From NCBI GenBank assembly GCA_902812415.1, contig CADDZJ010000027.1:1-41102 (forward strand): DNA of 41,102 bases, read 5' to 3'. The position numbers and the translations under genes were made by a program. The DNA comes from Acidobacteriota bacterium (GTDB lineage Bacteria > Acidobacteriota > Terriglobia > UBA7540). How positions within the stretch are numbered: position 1 is the first letter of the stretch; every line of letters starts with the position of its first letter. Shown piece after piece: positions 8,703 through 17,103 of the stretch. The notes under the pieces were generated by a model that saw only the letters and a program-made list of their open reading frames with translations, searched no databases and had not been told where the DNA came from.

Positions 8703-8966
8703 ATGATCCAGGAGGGAACCATGGAGGCGCACAGACGGAATCAGGATGTCAGCACGCAGTGCTTTAACTGCGCTCGGATTTACTACAAAGCGCGGCTCAC
8801 GCGTTGCCCGCGCTGCAAAAGTCACTTCATCCAGCATTTCAGTTTGGGTGATCTTGTCGCGCTGTCGCGGCAGGAACCGAGGCCTTACGTCGGAGGCTCC
8901 GTCGCGCAAAACCAAGCGATACCCTACAGTCATGACGGCGGCGAAGGGGAACGGGTTGAAGCATAG
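8703..8966 (+). CDS. Small zinc-ribbon protein of unknown function
   Basis: Up to 87 residues. The centre holds two cysteine pairs, CFNC and CPRC, spaced as in a rubredoxin-like zinc ribbon (CFNCARIYYKARLTRCPRC). The rest is low-homology and the C-terminal third is rich in glycine and charged residues. Two in-frame starts each have their own ribosome-binding site: ATG 8703 behind AAGGAG, and ATG 8721 behind AGGAGG. The gene lies alone between rpiB (divergent) and gdhA. I do not recognise a family beyond a generic ribbon, so a role in RNA or protein binding is only a guess. Confidence 0.6.
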   Translation: MIQEGTMEAHRRNQDVSTQCFNCARIYYKARLTRCPRCKSHFIQHFSLGDLVALSRQEPRPYVGGSVAQNQAIPYSHDGGEGERVEA

Positions 8967-9038
8967 CACGGTCTTTGCCGCGACCCAGGCAGTCGCCAAG
9001 TCAAGAAGTCTCATCAATATCTGAAGAACCCAACAACC

Positions 9039-9220
9039 TGTCATCCTGAGGGCAGGAAAGACCAGTGATCAGTGACGAGTGATGAGCAAAGAATCCATCC
9101 GAGGTTCTGGTGGTTTTTACTTGTCACTCGCCACTTTCCACTCATTCCTGCCGTCGGAATTCCCCAGGGTTTTTACCCTAAGCCGAAATACGCGGATTCT
9201 TCGCTTCGCTCGGAATAACA
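9039..9220. repeat. Family A element interrupted by a nested inverted-repeat element
   Basis: The ends match family A (TGTCATCCTGAGG at the left, GATTCTTCGCT...GGAATAACA at the right). The middle (about 9051-9152) is bounded by a perfect GGCAGGAA/TTCCTGCC inverted repeat. It contains AGTGATCAGTGA, which also occurs beside the copy at 2387-2398. The intergenic space 8967-9261 contains nothing else but the gdhA ribosome-binding site. Confidence 0.7.
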
Positions 9221-9261
9221 GGCTGGATGAGTTTTCCAGCAACCCATCAAGGAGGATTGTC

Positions 9262-10530
9262 ATGTTAGTTGAAGAGACACTGCGCGCGGCCAGCCCGCGC
9301 GAGATGGTGGACCATCACTTTGACCGCGCGGCAGAGCGTCTGCGATTGAGCGCCGAAATGCGAACCCTGCTCAGCACGCCGTTTCGGGAGATCAAAGCGC
9401 AGGTTCCCGTGCGCATGGACGATGGATCGTTGCGCATTTTCACAGCCTATCGCGTGCAGCACAACAGCGCCCGCGGACCGGCCAAGGGAGGAATCCGGTT
9501 TCACCCCTGGGTGAATGAAGAGGAAATCCGCGCGCTGGCCGAGACGATGACCTGGAAGGCGGCGCTGGTGAACGTTCCGTTCGGAGGCGCCAAGGGCGGA
9601 ATTGTCTGCGACCCTGCCGAGCTGTCAGAAGGAGAACTCGAGCGGCTGACGCGCAAGTTCATAAGCCGCATTCATCGCCTGTTAGGGCCGTATCGCGACG
9701 TTCCGGCGCCGGATATGGGCACGAATCCGCAAGTGATGTCATGGATTCTGGACGAATACAGTTCCCACTACGGCTACACTCCGGCCTGCGTTACGGGCAA
9801 GCCTGCCGAACTTGGCGGGGCGCCGGACCGGATGCAGGCTACAGGCCGCGGAGTGGCCTACGTGCTTTCCCGATACATCGAAAGCTTCGGCCATCCTCTC
9901 AAAGACCTGGGGCTGAAGGTTGTGATCCAGGGATTCGGAAACGTCGGTTCCCATACCGCTCTGGCGCTGGCCGCGGAGGGTTGCGAGGTGATGGCCGTTT
10001 CAGACGTTTATGGCGGGATTGCTTCCAGAGATCGCAAGGGACTGCCGATTCCGGCGCTGGCGGCTTACGTGCGCGAACACGGGTCGGTGGCGGGCTTTCC
10101 CGATACGAGACCGGTCGATAACGAAGAGATCCTGACGCTCGATTGCGACGTGTTGATTCCGGCGGCGGTTGAGTGCGTTCTTCACCAGGGGAACGCTCCG
10201 CGAGTCCAGGCCCGCATGGTTGTCGAGGCAGCCAATCTTCCCACCATGCCGGAAGCGGATGAGATTTTCGCGCGGCGGGGCATCACGGTGATTCCCGACA
10301 TTCTGGCTAATGCCGGCGGCGTGGTGGTGAGTTACCTGGAGTGGACGCAGAACCTGCAACAGGAAGAGTGGGACGAAAACAAAACGGAGGCGGAACTGCG
10401 CCGCTATCTCTCGCGCGCCTTTCAGGAAGTATCCGCGCGCGCCGAGGCGGAACGAATCTCGCTGCGGCAGGCTGCCTACGAGATCGCGATTGAGCGCGTG
10501 GCCCAGGCGGAGCGGCTGCGGGGAGCGTAA
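9262..10530 (+). CDS. gdhA: Glu/Leu/Phe/Val dehydrogenase family, probably glutamate dehydrogenase
   Basis: This enzyme catalyses reversible oxidative deamination of glutamate to 2-oxoglutarate and ammonia with NAD(P). From the ATG at 9262, which has an AAGGAGG ribosome-binding site, it has 422 residues, the size of hexameric GDH. Conserved features are KGGIRFHP (K75), TWKAAL (K99), the catalytic lysine K111 in VPFGGAKGGI, the VPAPDMGT aspartate, and the Rossmann loop GFGNVGSHTA. The frame is open for 61 further codons, but those lie in a repeat. Coenzyme preference cannot be assigned by eye. It converges with mbfA and ends 26 bases from it. Confidence 0.93.
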   Translation: MLVEETLRAASPREMVDHHFDRAAERLRLSAEMRTLLSTPFREIKAQVPVRMDDGSLRIFTAYRVQHNSARGPAKGGIRFHPWVNEEEIRALAETMTWKAALVNVPFGGAKGGIVCDPAELSEGELERLTRKFISRIHRLLGPYRDVPAPDMGTNPQVMSWILDEYSSHYGYTPACVTGKPAELGGAPDRMQATGRGVAYVLSRYIESFGHPLKDLGLKVVIQGFGNVGSHTALALAAEGCEVMAVSDVYGGIASRDRKGLPIPALAAYVREHGSVAGFPDTRPVDNEEILTLDCDVLIPAAVECVLHQGNAPRVQARMVVEAANLPTMPEADEIFARRGITVIPDILANAGGVVVSYLEWTQNLQQEEWDENKTEAELRRYLSRAFQEVSARAEAERISLRQAAYEIAIERVAQAERLRGA

Positions 10531-10556
10531 ATCCGCATATCATAGCCGAAGGCAGC

Positions 10557-11516
10557 TTACGAGCTTCCGATCAGGACTCCGGCCACAAACACCAGCGTTC
10601 CGCCGACGATCACCTGGAAGGCGGCGGAGAGGAAGGGAGTATCCATATAGCGGTGCCGGATGTAGCTGATGGTGAGAAGTTCCACGCCCACCACGAAAAT
10701 GGCGATAAGCGTGGCGATCCGAAAATCGGGTATCAGGAAGGGCAGCGTATGGCCGATGCCGCCCGCCGTGGTCATCAAGCCGCAGATAATCCCTCGCACC
10801 CAGGGGTAGCCGCGGCCGGTGAGCGAGCCGTCATCCGAGAGCGCTTCGGCAAAGCCCATGGAAATCCCAGCTCCGATGGAGGCCGCGAGTCCAACGAGGA
10901 ACGCGTCAAAGCTGTGGTGGGTGGCGAAGGCGGCGGCAAAGATTGGCGCAAGCGTTGAAACGGAGCCATCCATCAGCCCTTCAAGACCAGGCTGGACGAT
11001 CTGCAACACAAATCGGCGGCGCTGGGCCAGATCCTCCCTTTGACGCGCGTCAGGCGTAAGGTGCCGCTCTTCCAGAGATTCCGCCATAGCGTAGTGCCGG
11101 CGCTCGACCTCGGCCAGATCGCCCAGGAGTTTGCGGATGGAGGCGTCGGTCACTCTCTGGATCGCGCGCTCGTAGAAACGGCGGGTCTCCATTTCCATGA
11201 GCGCGGCCTGCTTGCGGACGGCGTCAAGCCCCAGGGGCCGCACCAGCCACATCGGGCGGCGTTCGACGAACCCTTTCACATCCTGGCGGCGGATAAGAGG
11301 AATGTGGTCGCCGAAGCGCTGGCGGTAGGTCTCAATCAGGCTGTTGCGATGTCCTTGCTCTTCGGCCTGCATTTCTTCAAACATTTTGGCCGTGGCGGGG
11401 TAGGCGTCACGGAGGCCTTCGGCGAAGTCGCCGTAAATGCGGCCATCCTCCTCTTCAAGTGAGATGGCGAGAGCGAGGATTTCCCGCTCGGAGAGGTCTT
11501 TGAAGTTTCGCGCCAT
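10557..11516 (-). CDS. mbfA: Ferritin-like/VIT1 fusion, MbfA-type iron exporter
   Basis: This 319-residue protein joins two domains. Residues 1-155 form a rubrerythrin/erythrin-like four-helix domain with two carboxylate-histidine motifs (E53-QG-H56 and E138-RR-H141) and further glutamates at 21-23 and 108-110, a di-iron site. Residues 175-319 form a CCC1/VIT1 transporter domain with about five membrane helices. The same architecture is found in membrane-bound ferritin A of Bradyrhizobium and Agrobacterium, which exports iron and helps resist peroxide. The likely role is cytosolic iron sensing or loading coupled to efflux. No regulator-binding site is obvious, and the start codon has only weak ribosome-binding purines. 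Confidence 0.88.
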   Translation of the reverse strand: MARNFKDLSEREILALAISLEEEDGRIYGDFAEGLRDAYPATAKMFEEMQAEEQGHRNSLIETYRQRFGDHIPLIRRQDVKGFVERRPMWLVRPLGLDAVRKQAALMEMETRRFYERAIQRVTDASIRKLLGDLAEVERRHYAMAESLEERHLTPDARQREDLAQRRRFVLQIVQPGLEGLMDGSVSTLAPIFAAAFATHHSFDAFLVGLAASIGAGISMGFAEALSDDGSLTGRGYPWVRGIICGLMTTAGGIGHTLPFLIPDFRIATLIAIFVVGVELLTISYIRHRYMDTPFLSAAFQVIVGGTLVFVAGVLIGSS

Positions 11517-11542
11517 GATGGCTTCTCCCGATTCTATTGATG

Positions 11543-11629
11543 CCTGCAGATCACAGTGACAGCCTTTGCTGTAGCGCTGGTGTCCTCACCGGCGATTTCG
11601 GCAGAAAACATTGCCACTGTAATTTGCAG
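11543..11629. repeat. Family B (REP/BIME-like) element, degenerate
   Basis: The ends form an imperfect 16-bp inverted repeat (CTGCAGATCACAGTG against CTGCAAATTACAGTG). Inside are a GTAG foot and the hairpin GCTGGTGTCCTCACCGGC, with one mismatch to the 39 kb copy. The second hairpin has decayed. Confidence 0.7.
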
Positions 11630-11655
11630 ACCTTGGTCGTGTGAACGTTTCTCCG

Positions 11656-11857
11656 GTCATCCCTTCGCGCTGCCCAGGGCAGGCTTTGAGCTCGAGCGAA
11701 GGATCTCGAATGAGCAATCAGCGCTCAGCCATCGGTATTCAGCTTTTCGACCCCCAGCTTTCTCGCTGAACGCCGTTGGCTGAAAGCTAAGTGCGATGCT
11801 TCGTGGATTCTACTCTGAGCGTAATGCGAAGACTCTTCGCTGCCGCTCAGAATGACA
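11656..11857. repeat. Degenerate family A element
   Basis: The left end GGTCATCCCTTCGCGC and a GCGAAGGATC segment mark the left arm. The right arm is ACTCTTCGCTGCCGCTCAGAATGACA-like and ends at 11857. About 90 bases of unrelated sequence lie between the arms. Confidence 0.55.
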
Positions 11858-11897
11858 GATCATCGGATTTGTCATTCTATTTTTTCGTTGCGCCATA

Positions 11898-12398
11898 CTA
11901 TAACAGCACTTGGATCGTGTCTCCCGCGCGCACCGTGCCGCTGGCCAGCACGCGCGCGCAGACACGGCTCCATCCGGGATAGAGTTTTTGCGAGATCCGC
12001 GAGAACTCGCCTTTCAGGAACGAGCCGCTGATTTTGTAGCATGGACTCGTGTATCGGGTCACCCGCAGCCGCGCCTGGCCGACCTGAAGTTCGACGCCAG
12101 GAACGATTAAATTCCAGTCCAGGCCGGAAGTGGTCAGGTTTTCGCCAGCGCTTCCGATGGAGATGGGATGGCCCTCTCGCTGGAGAGCTTCGATCAGTTC
12201 AAGCGAATAGAGCAGCACGGCTCGGTCGGGACCTCCGTGATAGCGCCGGTCCTGCTGGCGGTCGCTTTCAAGACCGAATTCAGTGATCAGAACTTCGGAG
12301 ACGGGTGTTTTGGGCACGCCGCCATTCGAGCGATTGATGGATTCCACTTGGCCAAGTCTCAGGTGCATGGGCAACTCATTTTGAAGTTTACAGGCCAT
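11898..12398 (-). CDS. MOSC domain protein (YiiM-like)
   Basis: This 166-residue protein is almost entirely one MOSC domain, the molybdenum-cofactor sulfurase C-terminal fold. Visible motifs are HGGPDRAV (54-61), GSAGENL (82-88) and the conserved cysteine C120 in YTSPCYKI. Stand-alone MOSC proteins such as YiiM and YuaD bind molybdenum cofactor, and YiiM reduces N-hydroxylated base analogues. A similar detoxification role is plausible but not shown here. Two starts are possible, ATG 12398 or ATG 12368, and neither has a strong ribosome-binding site. The gene is divergent from the flavoprotein gene. Confidence 0.85.
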   Translation of the reverse strand: MACKLQNELPMHLRLGQVESINRSNGGVPKTPVSEVLITEFGLESDRQQDRRYHGGPDRAVLLYSLELIEALQREGHPISIGSAGENLTTSGLDWNLIVPGVELQVGQARLRVTRYTSPCYKISGSFLKGEFSRISQKLYPGWSRVCARVLASGTVRAGDTIQVLL

Positions 12399-12480
12399 GA
12401 AAACATAAACTCAAGATGAGCCCCAATAGCGCGTAGCGGCTGCCCGGCATGAAGTCGGCGCTACAATAGGAGAACCCTTT

Positions 12481-13857
12481 ATGGATTGGATTGCCGATCT
12501 GGCAGCGAGGATCGAAGGCGCCACACTCAAAGACGAAGCTTCACGGGCGGCGGTCGCCTCTGATTTCGGACGCATCGTCGAACGCAAGCCTGCGGTGGTG
12601 GTGCGGCCGGCATCCGCGCGCGATGTGGCGGAGGTTGTAAAATTTGCAGCCTGCAATTCACTTCGCGTCACCGCGCGCGGAGCGGGGCATTCGCAAAGCG
12701 GGCAATCCCTTTCCGATCAGATCGCGCTCGATATGCGAAGCCTGGACCAGATTCTCGATCTCGATGAGCGGAACTGCACCGTTCGATGCCAGGCCGGGAT
12801 CACCTGGCGAAATCTGCTTGAAAAGCTTCTTCCCCTTGGTCTTTCGCCTCCTGTCCTCACTAACAATCTGGACGTCACAGTTGGCGGCACACTTTCGACG
12901 GCCGGCGTTGGCGTTGCTTCCTGGCGATACGGCGCCCAGGCGGACCATTGCCTGGAGTTGGAAGCGGTCACCGGTGAGGGCAAAATCCTGCGCTCGTCCC
13001 CATCTTCCCATCGCGACCTGTTTGACGCTCTTCGCGCGGGCCTCGGCCAATTTGGAGTCATCACCGAAGTTCATCTTGAGCTTCGCCGGCATCAACCCAG
13101 AGTGTGCACGTTCTACCTGCTTTATGACGACTTGCAGGCCTTGCTCGGCGACCTGAAGGCTCTGATCGAAGAAGCGCGATTCGATTATCTTGAGTCCTGG
13201 TGCGTGCCTCTACCGCAAGGGATGAAGAAAATCGGGGGCGAGCGACAGCCATTTGCCCAGTGGTTCTTTCCGTTGCATGCCACGGTTGAGTTCAGCGGGG
13301 GCGCTTTGCCTGACGCCAGTGAAAAGCTTCATGGCTTGAATTTTTATAAATATGTTCACACCGAAGAGAGCAGCATCGCCGAGTTCTTTACCCGGCTTGA
13401 TCCCTTGTTTGCATTCTGGAAGCGAAGTGGATTCTGGGATTACGCCCATCCTTGGATGGAGTGCATTCTTCCATGGGAGGCCGCCTCATTTTACATTCCC
13501 CAGGTCCTCCAGAATTTCCCGCCCCAGGCCCTTGCCGGAGGGCACATCCTGCTATGGCCTGCGCGCGGATCGGCATCCTCTGTGTCGCTCTTTGCGCGAC
13601 CGGAAGGCGAAGCGGTGATGGGCTTTGGAATTCTTCCAGCGGTTCCCAAGGCTTTATTGGGCGAAGCTCTTCCGCGGCTCGAACGAGCCAGCGAAGCTGC
13701 CCTCGGATTGGGGGCTAAGCGATATCTCTCCGGCTGGTTCACCTTTAATGCGGACCAGTGGAAGGCCCATTACGGTGATAAGTGGACGGCTCTGGTTAAT
13801 CTTAAAAGGAAATACGATCCGAAGACAATCTTCAATCCGGCCTTAATGAATCGCTGA
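12481..13857 (+). CDS. FAD-linked oxidoreductase, cytokinin-dehydrogenase-like
   Basis: This 458-residue flavoprotein belongs to the vanillyl-alcohol-oxidase/p-cresol methylhydroxylase FAD superfamily. The N-terminal FAD_binding_4 domain (about 35-210) contains RGAGHS with H70, the position of the covalent FAD histidine in cytokinin dehydrogenases. It also contains the segment TVGGTLSTAGVGVASWRYG, very like the plant and bacterial CKX signature, then FGVITEVHLEL. The C-terminal substrate domain ends KYDPKTIFNPALMNR, the usual family terminus. No signal peptide is visible. CKX cleaves the side chain of isopentenyl-type cytokinins, but related enzymes oxidise sugars or other alcohols, so substrate assignment is tentative. 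The gene is monocistronic. Confidence 0.82.
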   Translation: MDWIADLAARIEGATLKDEASRAAVASDFGRIVERKPAVVVRPASARDVAEVVKFAACNSLRVTARGAGHSQSGQSLSDQIALDMRSLDQILDLDERNCTVRCQAGITWRNLLEKLLPLGLSPPVLTNNLDVTVGGTLSTAGVGVASWRYGAQADHCLELEAVTGEGKILRSSPSSHRDLFDALRAGLGQFGVITEVHLELRRHQPRVCTFYLLYDDLQALLGDLKALIEEARFDYLESWCVPLPQGMKKIGGERQPFAQWFFPLHATVEFSGGALPDASEKLHGLNFYKYVHTEESSIAEFFTRLDPLFAFWKRSGFWDYAHPWMECILPWEAASFYIPQVLQNFPPQALAGGHILLWPARGSASSVSLFARPEGEAVMGFGILPAVPKALLGEALPRLERASEAALGLGAKRYLSGWFTFNADQWKAHYGDKWTALVNLKRKYDPKTIFNPALMNR

Positions 13858-14219
13858 AGATATTTCATGTAAGTTGCAGTTATATAAAGGTTTAGTTACA
13901 TTACATCCCAAGGCTGTGCCGCTTGATGGACAACCAAATCTTCCGTCACATACCCATAGCCCTTTCCTGTCTTTTATGTAAGAATAAGTATGGGGGTGGT
14001 GACTTGGGTTCTCCTGAAAAACGAGATTGGCTGACGGGCATCAGCGACTTAAACTCCGGTTCCACTCCCTTAACCTCGCAGGCACCAGAGTCATTCGCAC
14101 CAAGTCTCGAAGCGTAAAGCGCCTCCTGCTCGAAGAACAGGCTGCGGGCTTGAACTGAAGCTGCCCGGGTCGTAGCGAGTACAGCAATCGAAATCAACAT
14201 TAGGGGATAAGGGACCATC
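13858..14219. other. Intergenic region upstream of the M16 peptidase
   Basis: 362 bases without a convincing gene. The first 60 bases are AT-rich (TATATAAAGG near 13880) and could hold a promoter. The last 20 bases contain an AAGGGA ribosome-binding site for the peptidase. Unlike most gaps in the window, this one contains no family A or B repeat. A minus-strand 84-codon frame (14200 to 13946) begins with a weakly hydrophobic stretch but lacks supporting signals. Confidence 0.5.
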
Positions 14220-15485
14220 ATGCCTGAAGTTCGCAAAGAAGTTCTGCCGAACGGCCTGACTATCATCACCGAACCCATGTCGGCTGTGCGGTCGGTCTCG
14301 ATCGGAATCTGGGTCCATGCAGGATCGCGGCACGAGCGTGAGCCGGAAAACGGCATCACGCATTTCCTGGAGCATATGGTCTTCAAGGGAACTCGAAACC
14401 GGACGGCGGAAGAGATTGCGCGCGCGGCGGATGCGATCGGAGGACACCTGGACGCTTTCACGGCCAAAGAATGCACCAGCTTTTCGATCAAGGTTCTGGA
14501 TGAACACCTGCCCCGGGCTTTCGACATTCTGGCCGACTTGGTGAAGAACCCGCTGCTGCGTCCTGAAGATATTGCGAAAGAGAGCCAGGTGATTCAGGAA
14601 GAAATCAAGATGGTGGAAGATACGCCGGATGATCTGGTGCATGAGATCTTCACCCAGAGCTACTGGCGCGGGCATGCTCTGGGCCGGCCCATCCTGGGCA
14701 CTCGCCAGACGGTGAGCAGCTTTAATCGCCGCCGCCTGACGGATTACTTTCACGGCCACTATACTCCGCAGAACATCATTGTTGCGGCAGCAGGCCATTT
14801 GAGGCATGCGCGGATTGTCGACTTGGTCGCCAAAGAATTCGCTGACTTGCCTTCCGGCTCCCCGCCGTCCCGCGATTCGGCGCCGGTGCCGCATCCGGTC
14901 ATTCGGCATCGTTACAAGAAGAATCTGGAACAGGCGCACATCTGCCTGGGCGCTCCGGCATACTCCCATTCGCACGAGAAGCGCTATGCCTGCTACATCA
15001 TGAATACGGTGATGGGCGGCGGCATGAGCTCGCATCTGTTTCAGAACATCCGCGAGCAGCGCGGGCTGGCTTACGCGGTCTTCTCCGGGCTCAGCAGCTT
15101 CCGCGATACGGGTTGTCTCAACGTCTATGCCGGTACTGCCCGGGAAAACATCCGTCAGGTGGTGCAGTTGATTATCGAAGAATTCCACCGTATGAAGACC
15201 CAACCGCTGGCGGAGGAAGAGCTTCAGCGCGCCAAAGACTACCTGAAGGGCAGCACGATGCTGGGGCTTGAATCCACCTCCAGCCGCATGTCGAACCTCG
15301 CCCGACAGGAGATGTATTTCGGCCGGCACATCCCTCTCGATGAGATCGTGAAACGAGTGGATGCTGTCACAGCCGAAGACGTGCTCGGCGTGGCGAATGA
15401 ACTTCTGAACCACAATCGCATCGGCCTCACCGTACTCAGCCCCTCCAACGGCCTCAAGATCACACGCTCCGATCTGAAGTGCTGA
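14220..15485 (+). CDS. M16 family zinc peptidase (processing-peptidase-like)
   Basis: This 421-residue single-unit member of the insulinase/M16B family carries the inverted zinc motif H48-FL-E51-H52, with the distal glutamate in VIQEEIKM (about 128). The C-terminal M16 half has the conserved R/Y-type segment REQRGLAYAVFSG. It resembles bacterial relatives of mitochondrial processing peptidase beta such as YmxG/PqqL-like proteins. It is active-site complete, so it could work as a homodimer, unlike the paired active/inactive subunits found elsewhere. No signal peptide is present, so location is probably cytosolic. The natural substrate is unknown. Confidence 0.93.
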   Translation: MPEVRKEVLPNGLTIITEPMSAVRSVSIGIWVHAGSRHEREPENGITHFLEHMVFKGTRNRTAEEIARAADAIGGHLDAFTAKECTSFSIKVLDEHLPRAFDILADLVKNPLLRPEDIAKESQVIQEEIKMVEDTPDDLVHEIFTQSYWRGHALGRPILGTRQTVSSFNRRRLTDYFHGHYTPQNIIVAAAGHLRHARIVDLVAKEFADLPSGSPPSRDSAPVPHPVIRHRYKKNLEQAHICLGAPAYSHSHEKRYACYIMNTVMGGGMSSHLFQNIREQRGLAYAVFSGLSSFRDTGCLNVYAGTARENIRQVVQLIIEEFHRMKTQPLAEEELQRAKDYLKGSTMLGLESTSSRMSNLARQEMYFGRHIPLDEIVKRVDAVTAEDVLGVANELLNHNRIGLTVLSPSNGLKITRSDLKC

Positions 15486-15536
15486 TCGCTCGCCTCACCC
15501 GCAACTGGGTTGCTTTGCGCCGCTAAGTCCCTCGTC

Positions 15537-15661
15537 TCTCATTGTGAACGCTGGCAAAGAATCCCCGCATTTGTTCGGCCCGTAATATAGGGCGCTTCTA
15601 GAGCTTATCCAAGCTGAACTACCGAGATTCTTCCGCTTCGGCGCTCAGCGTCAGAATGACA
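15537..15661. repeat. Family A palindromic element
   Basis: The left arm is degenerate (CATTGTGAACGCTGGCAAAG). The right arm is intact, with stem ATTCT/AGAAT enclosing TCCGCTTCGGCGCTCAGCG and ending TGACA at 15661. Confidence 0.7.
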
Positions 15662-15763
15662 GGGAAAAGTTCGGCAGCGAGTAATGAGCATCCCACGGTG
15701 GCAACCCTTACAAGCGGCGGCTCCGAACAACAAGTCTGCCCCACCTGCTACCTGCTGAAATAC

Positions 15764-15792
15764 CGGGATTCTTCGCTGTCGCTCAGAATGAC
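15764..15792. repeat. Family A repeat, right half
   Basis: A lone right arm, GGGATTCTTCGCTGTCGC followed by TCAGAATGACA, with perfect stem ATTCT/AGAAT. Confidence 0.75.
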
Positions 15793-15850
15793 AGAATGAA
15801 AAGGCTACTGCGCAGAATGGTTGGCGAAGGGCGGGAAGAGCACGGTCAAA

Positions 15851-17101
15851 TTACTCGTAGCGCAGAGCGACAATCGGGTCGAGGCGGGCGGCTTTCATGG
15901 CGGGCCACAGGCCAAAGAAAATGCCCACGCTGACTGAGACGATAAATCCGGCGGCAACCGCCCAGATCGGGACGCTGGGGACAAGCGAAGGGAAAAGTAG
16001 AGGAACCACGAAGCTGATGACCCACCCCAGGATAATGCCCACGATGCCGCCAATTCCGGTGAGCGTAATGGCTTCAAGCAGAAACTGCCAGGTAATGTCG
16101 CTGCGCCGGGCGCCGATGGCTTTGCGGACGCCAATCTCGCGCGTCCGTTCGGTGACGGAAACCAGCATGATGTTCATCACGCCGATTCCGCCTACCAGCA
16201 GTCCCACGGAAGCGACAGTGATCATGGCAATCACCATGGTGCCGATGATGGAATTGAATTGCTGAATAAAGGAGTCTGCCGTGCCGATCCCGAAGCTGTC
16301 CGGCTGCCACGGCTTATCGCCCCGAAGTCGCCTGAGAAGGCCGGTGACTTCATCCGCAGCCTGGTCTCTTCTTCCCGGATAAGCCTGCGCCATGATGAAG
16401 TTATCCTTCATGGCGGGATAGATGTCCCGGTAAGTGTTGTAGGGAATGTAGACCACGCGATTATTGCCGGTATCGATGAAGAATTCCTTCCTTTTACCCA
16501 GGGTTCCGACCACCAGAAAATTGTGACCGTCAACGTCAATGGTTTTGCCCACCGGGTCCTGGTTGGGGAAAAGCCGCTGAACCACATCCGAACCCAGAAC
16601 GGCCACGTCACGGCGATGCCAATTATCGATATCGGTAAAGAAGCGGCCCTCGGCCAGAGAGGCGTTGCTGATGGCAAAATCGTTGGGGGTGGCCCCCGTC
16701 AGCGTGCCGTCGAGCATTTGCGTGCCCTTATACTTCATGATAGGTGGCGTTCCTCTCCAGTTGACCATTTCAACCGCCACATCCTTCACACTGGGACATT
16801 GTTCCTTGATGGCCATCGCCTGCTCGTAAGTGAGCGGCTTGCGCAGCCTCATTTCCCTCGTCAGACGAAAGTTCAGGCCTGGCTGCCACTTATAGATATA
16901 GAGATTCTGTGTGCCAAACTGCTTGGCCATGTCAGCCATCTGCGTTTCCATGCCGACAAAAACGGACGCCACCAGAATGACGGTCGCCACACCGATCAAC
17001 ACTCCGAGCATGGTTAAAAACGAGCGGAACTTGTGCGTGCGCAAGGTGTCAAGCGCCAGCGCCAGATTCTCACGAATATTCCCGCGATAAGCCTCTTTCA
17101 A
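15851..17101 (-). CDS. ABC transporter permease, MacB/FtsX type
   Basis: This 416-residue protein has the MacB plan: a first membrane helix at about 30-52 (RTHKFRSFLTMLGVLIGVATV), a large periplasmic MacB_PCD domain (about 55-270), then three helices near the C-terminus with the TERTREIGVRKAIGARR coupling loop and the PIVALRYE tail. It lacks an ATPase domain, which is supplied by the gene at 18636-19376. It starts two bases after the stop of the preceding permease gene, indicating translational coupling, and the two permeases probably form a heterodimer. The complex is likely a tripartite efflux or lipid/lipoprotein-handling pump. Its substrate is unknown. Confidence 0.92.
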   Translation of the reverse strand: MKEAYRGNIRENLALALDTLRTHKFRSFLTMLGVLIGVATVILVASVFVGMETQMADMAKQFGTQNLYIYKWQPGLNFRLTREMRLRKPLTYEQAMAIKEQCPSVKDVAVEMVNWRGTPPIMKYKGTQMLDGTLTGATPNDFAISNASLAEGRFFTDIDNWHRRDVAVLGSDVVQRLFPNQDPVGKTIDVDGHNFLVVGTLGKRKEFFIDTGNNRVVYIPYNTYRDIYPAMKDNFIMAQAYPGRRDQAADEVTGLLRRLRGDKPWQPDSFGIGTADSFIQQFNSIIGTMVIAMITVASVGLLVGGIGVMNIMLVSVTERTREIGVRKAIGARRSDITWQFLLEAITLTGIGGIVGIILGWVISFVVPLLFPSLVPSVPIWAVAAGFIVSVSVGIFFGLWPAMKAARLDPIVALRYE

Positions 17102-17103
17102 GT

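Larger units (their letters stand above)
11517..11897. other. Intergenic region with two repeat elements
   Basis: These 381 bases between the 5' end of mbfA and the 3' end of the MOSC gene contain a family B element (11543-11629) and a degenerate family A element (about 11656-11857). The mbfA promoter must lie in or next to the family B copy. No gene is supported. Confidence 0.65.
15486..15850. other. Intergenic repeat region between convergent genes
   Basis: 365 bases between the M16 gene and the end of the efflux operon contain one complete family A element (15537-15661) and one half element (15764-15792). Nothing else is recognisable. A bidirectional terminator would be expected here, and the repeats are the only strong hairpins. 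Confidence 0.6.

Noticed and set aside
10775-11462. Long plus-strand frames opposite mbfA, glyA, acs and the TonB receptor gene
   Set aside because: These are antisense shadows produced by GC-rich codon use; the minus-strand products are clear families.
13946-14200. Minus-strand 84-codon frame with a weakly hydrophobic N-terminus between the flavoprotein and M16 genes
   Set aside because: No ribosome-binding site, low-complexity translation and no family resemblance; more likely chance or an old remnant.
15486-15850. Intrinsic terminators between convergent genes
   Set aside because: Family A hairpins are present but none is followed by a clear run of T, so a terminator role cannot be claimed from sequence.
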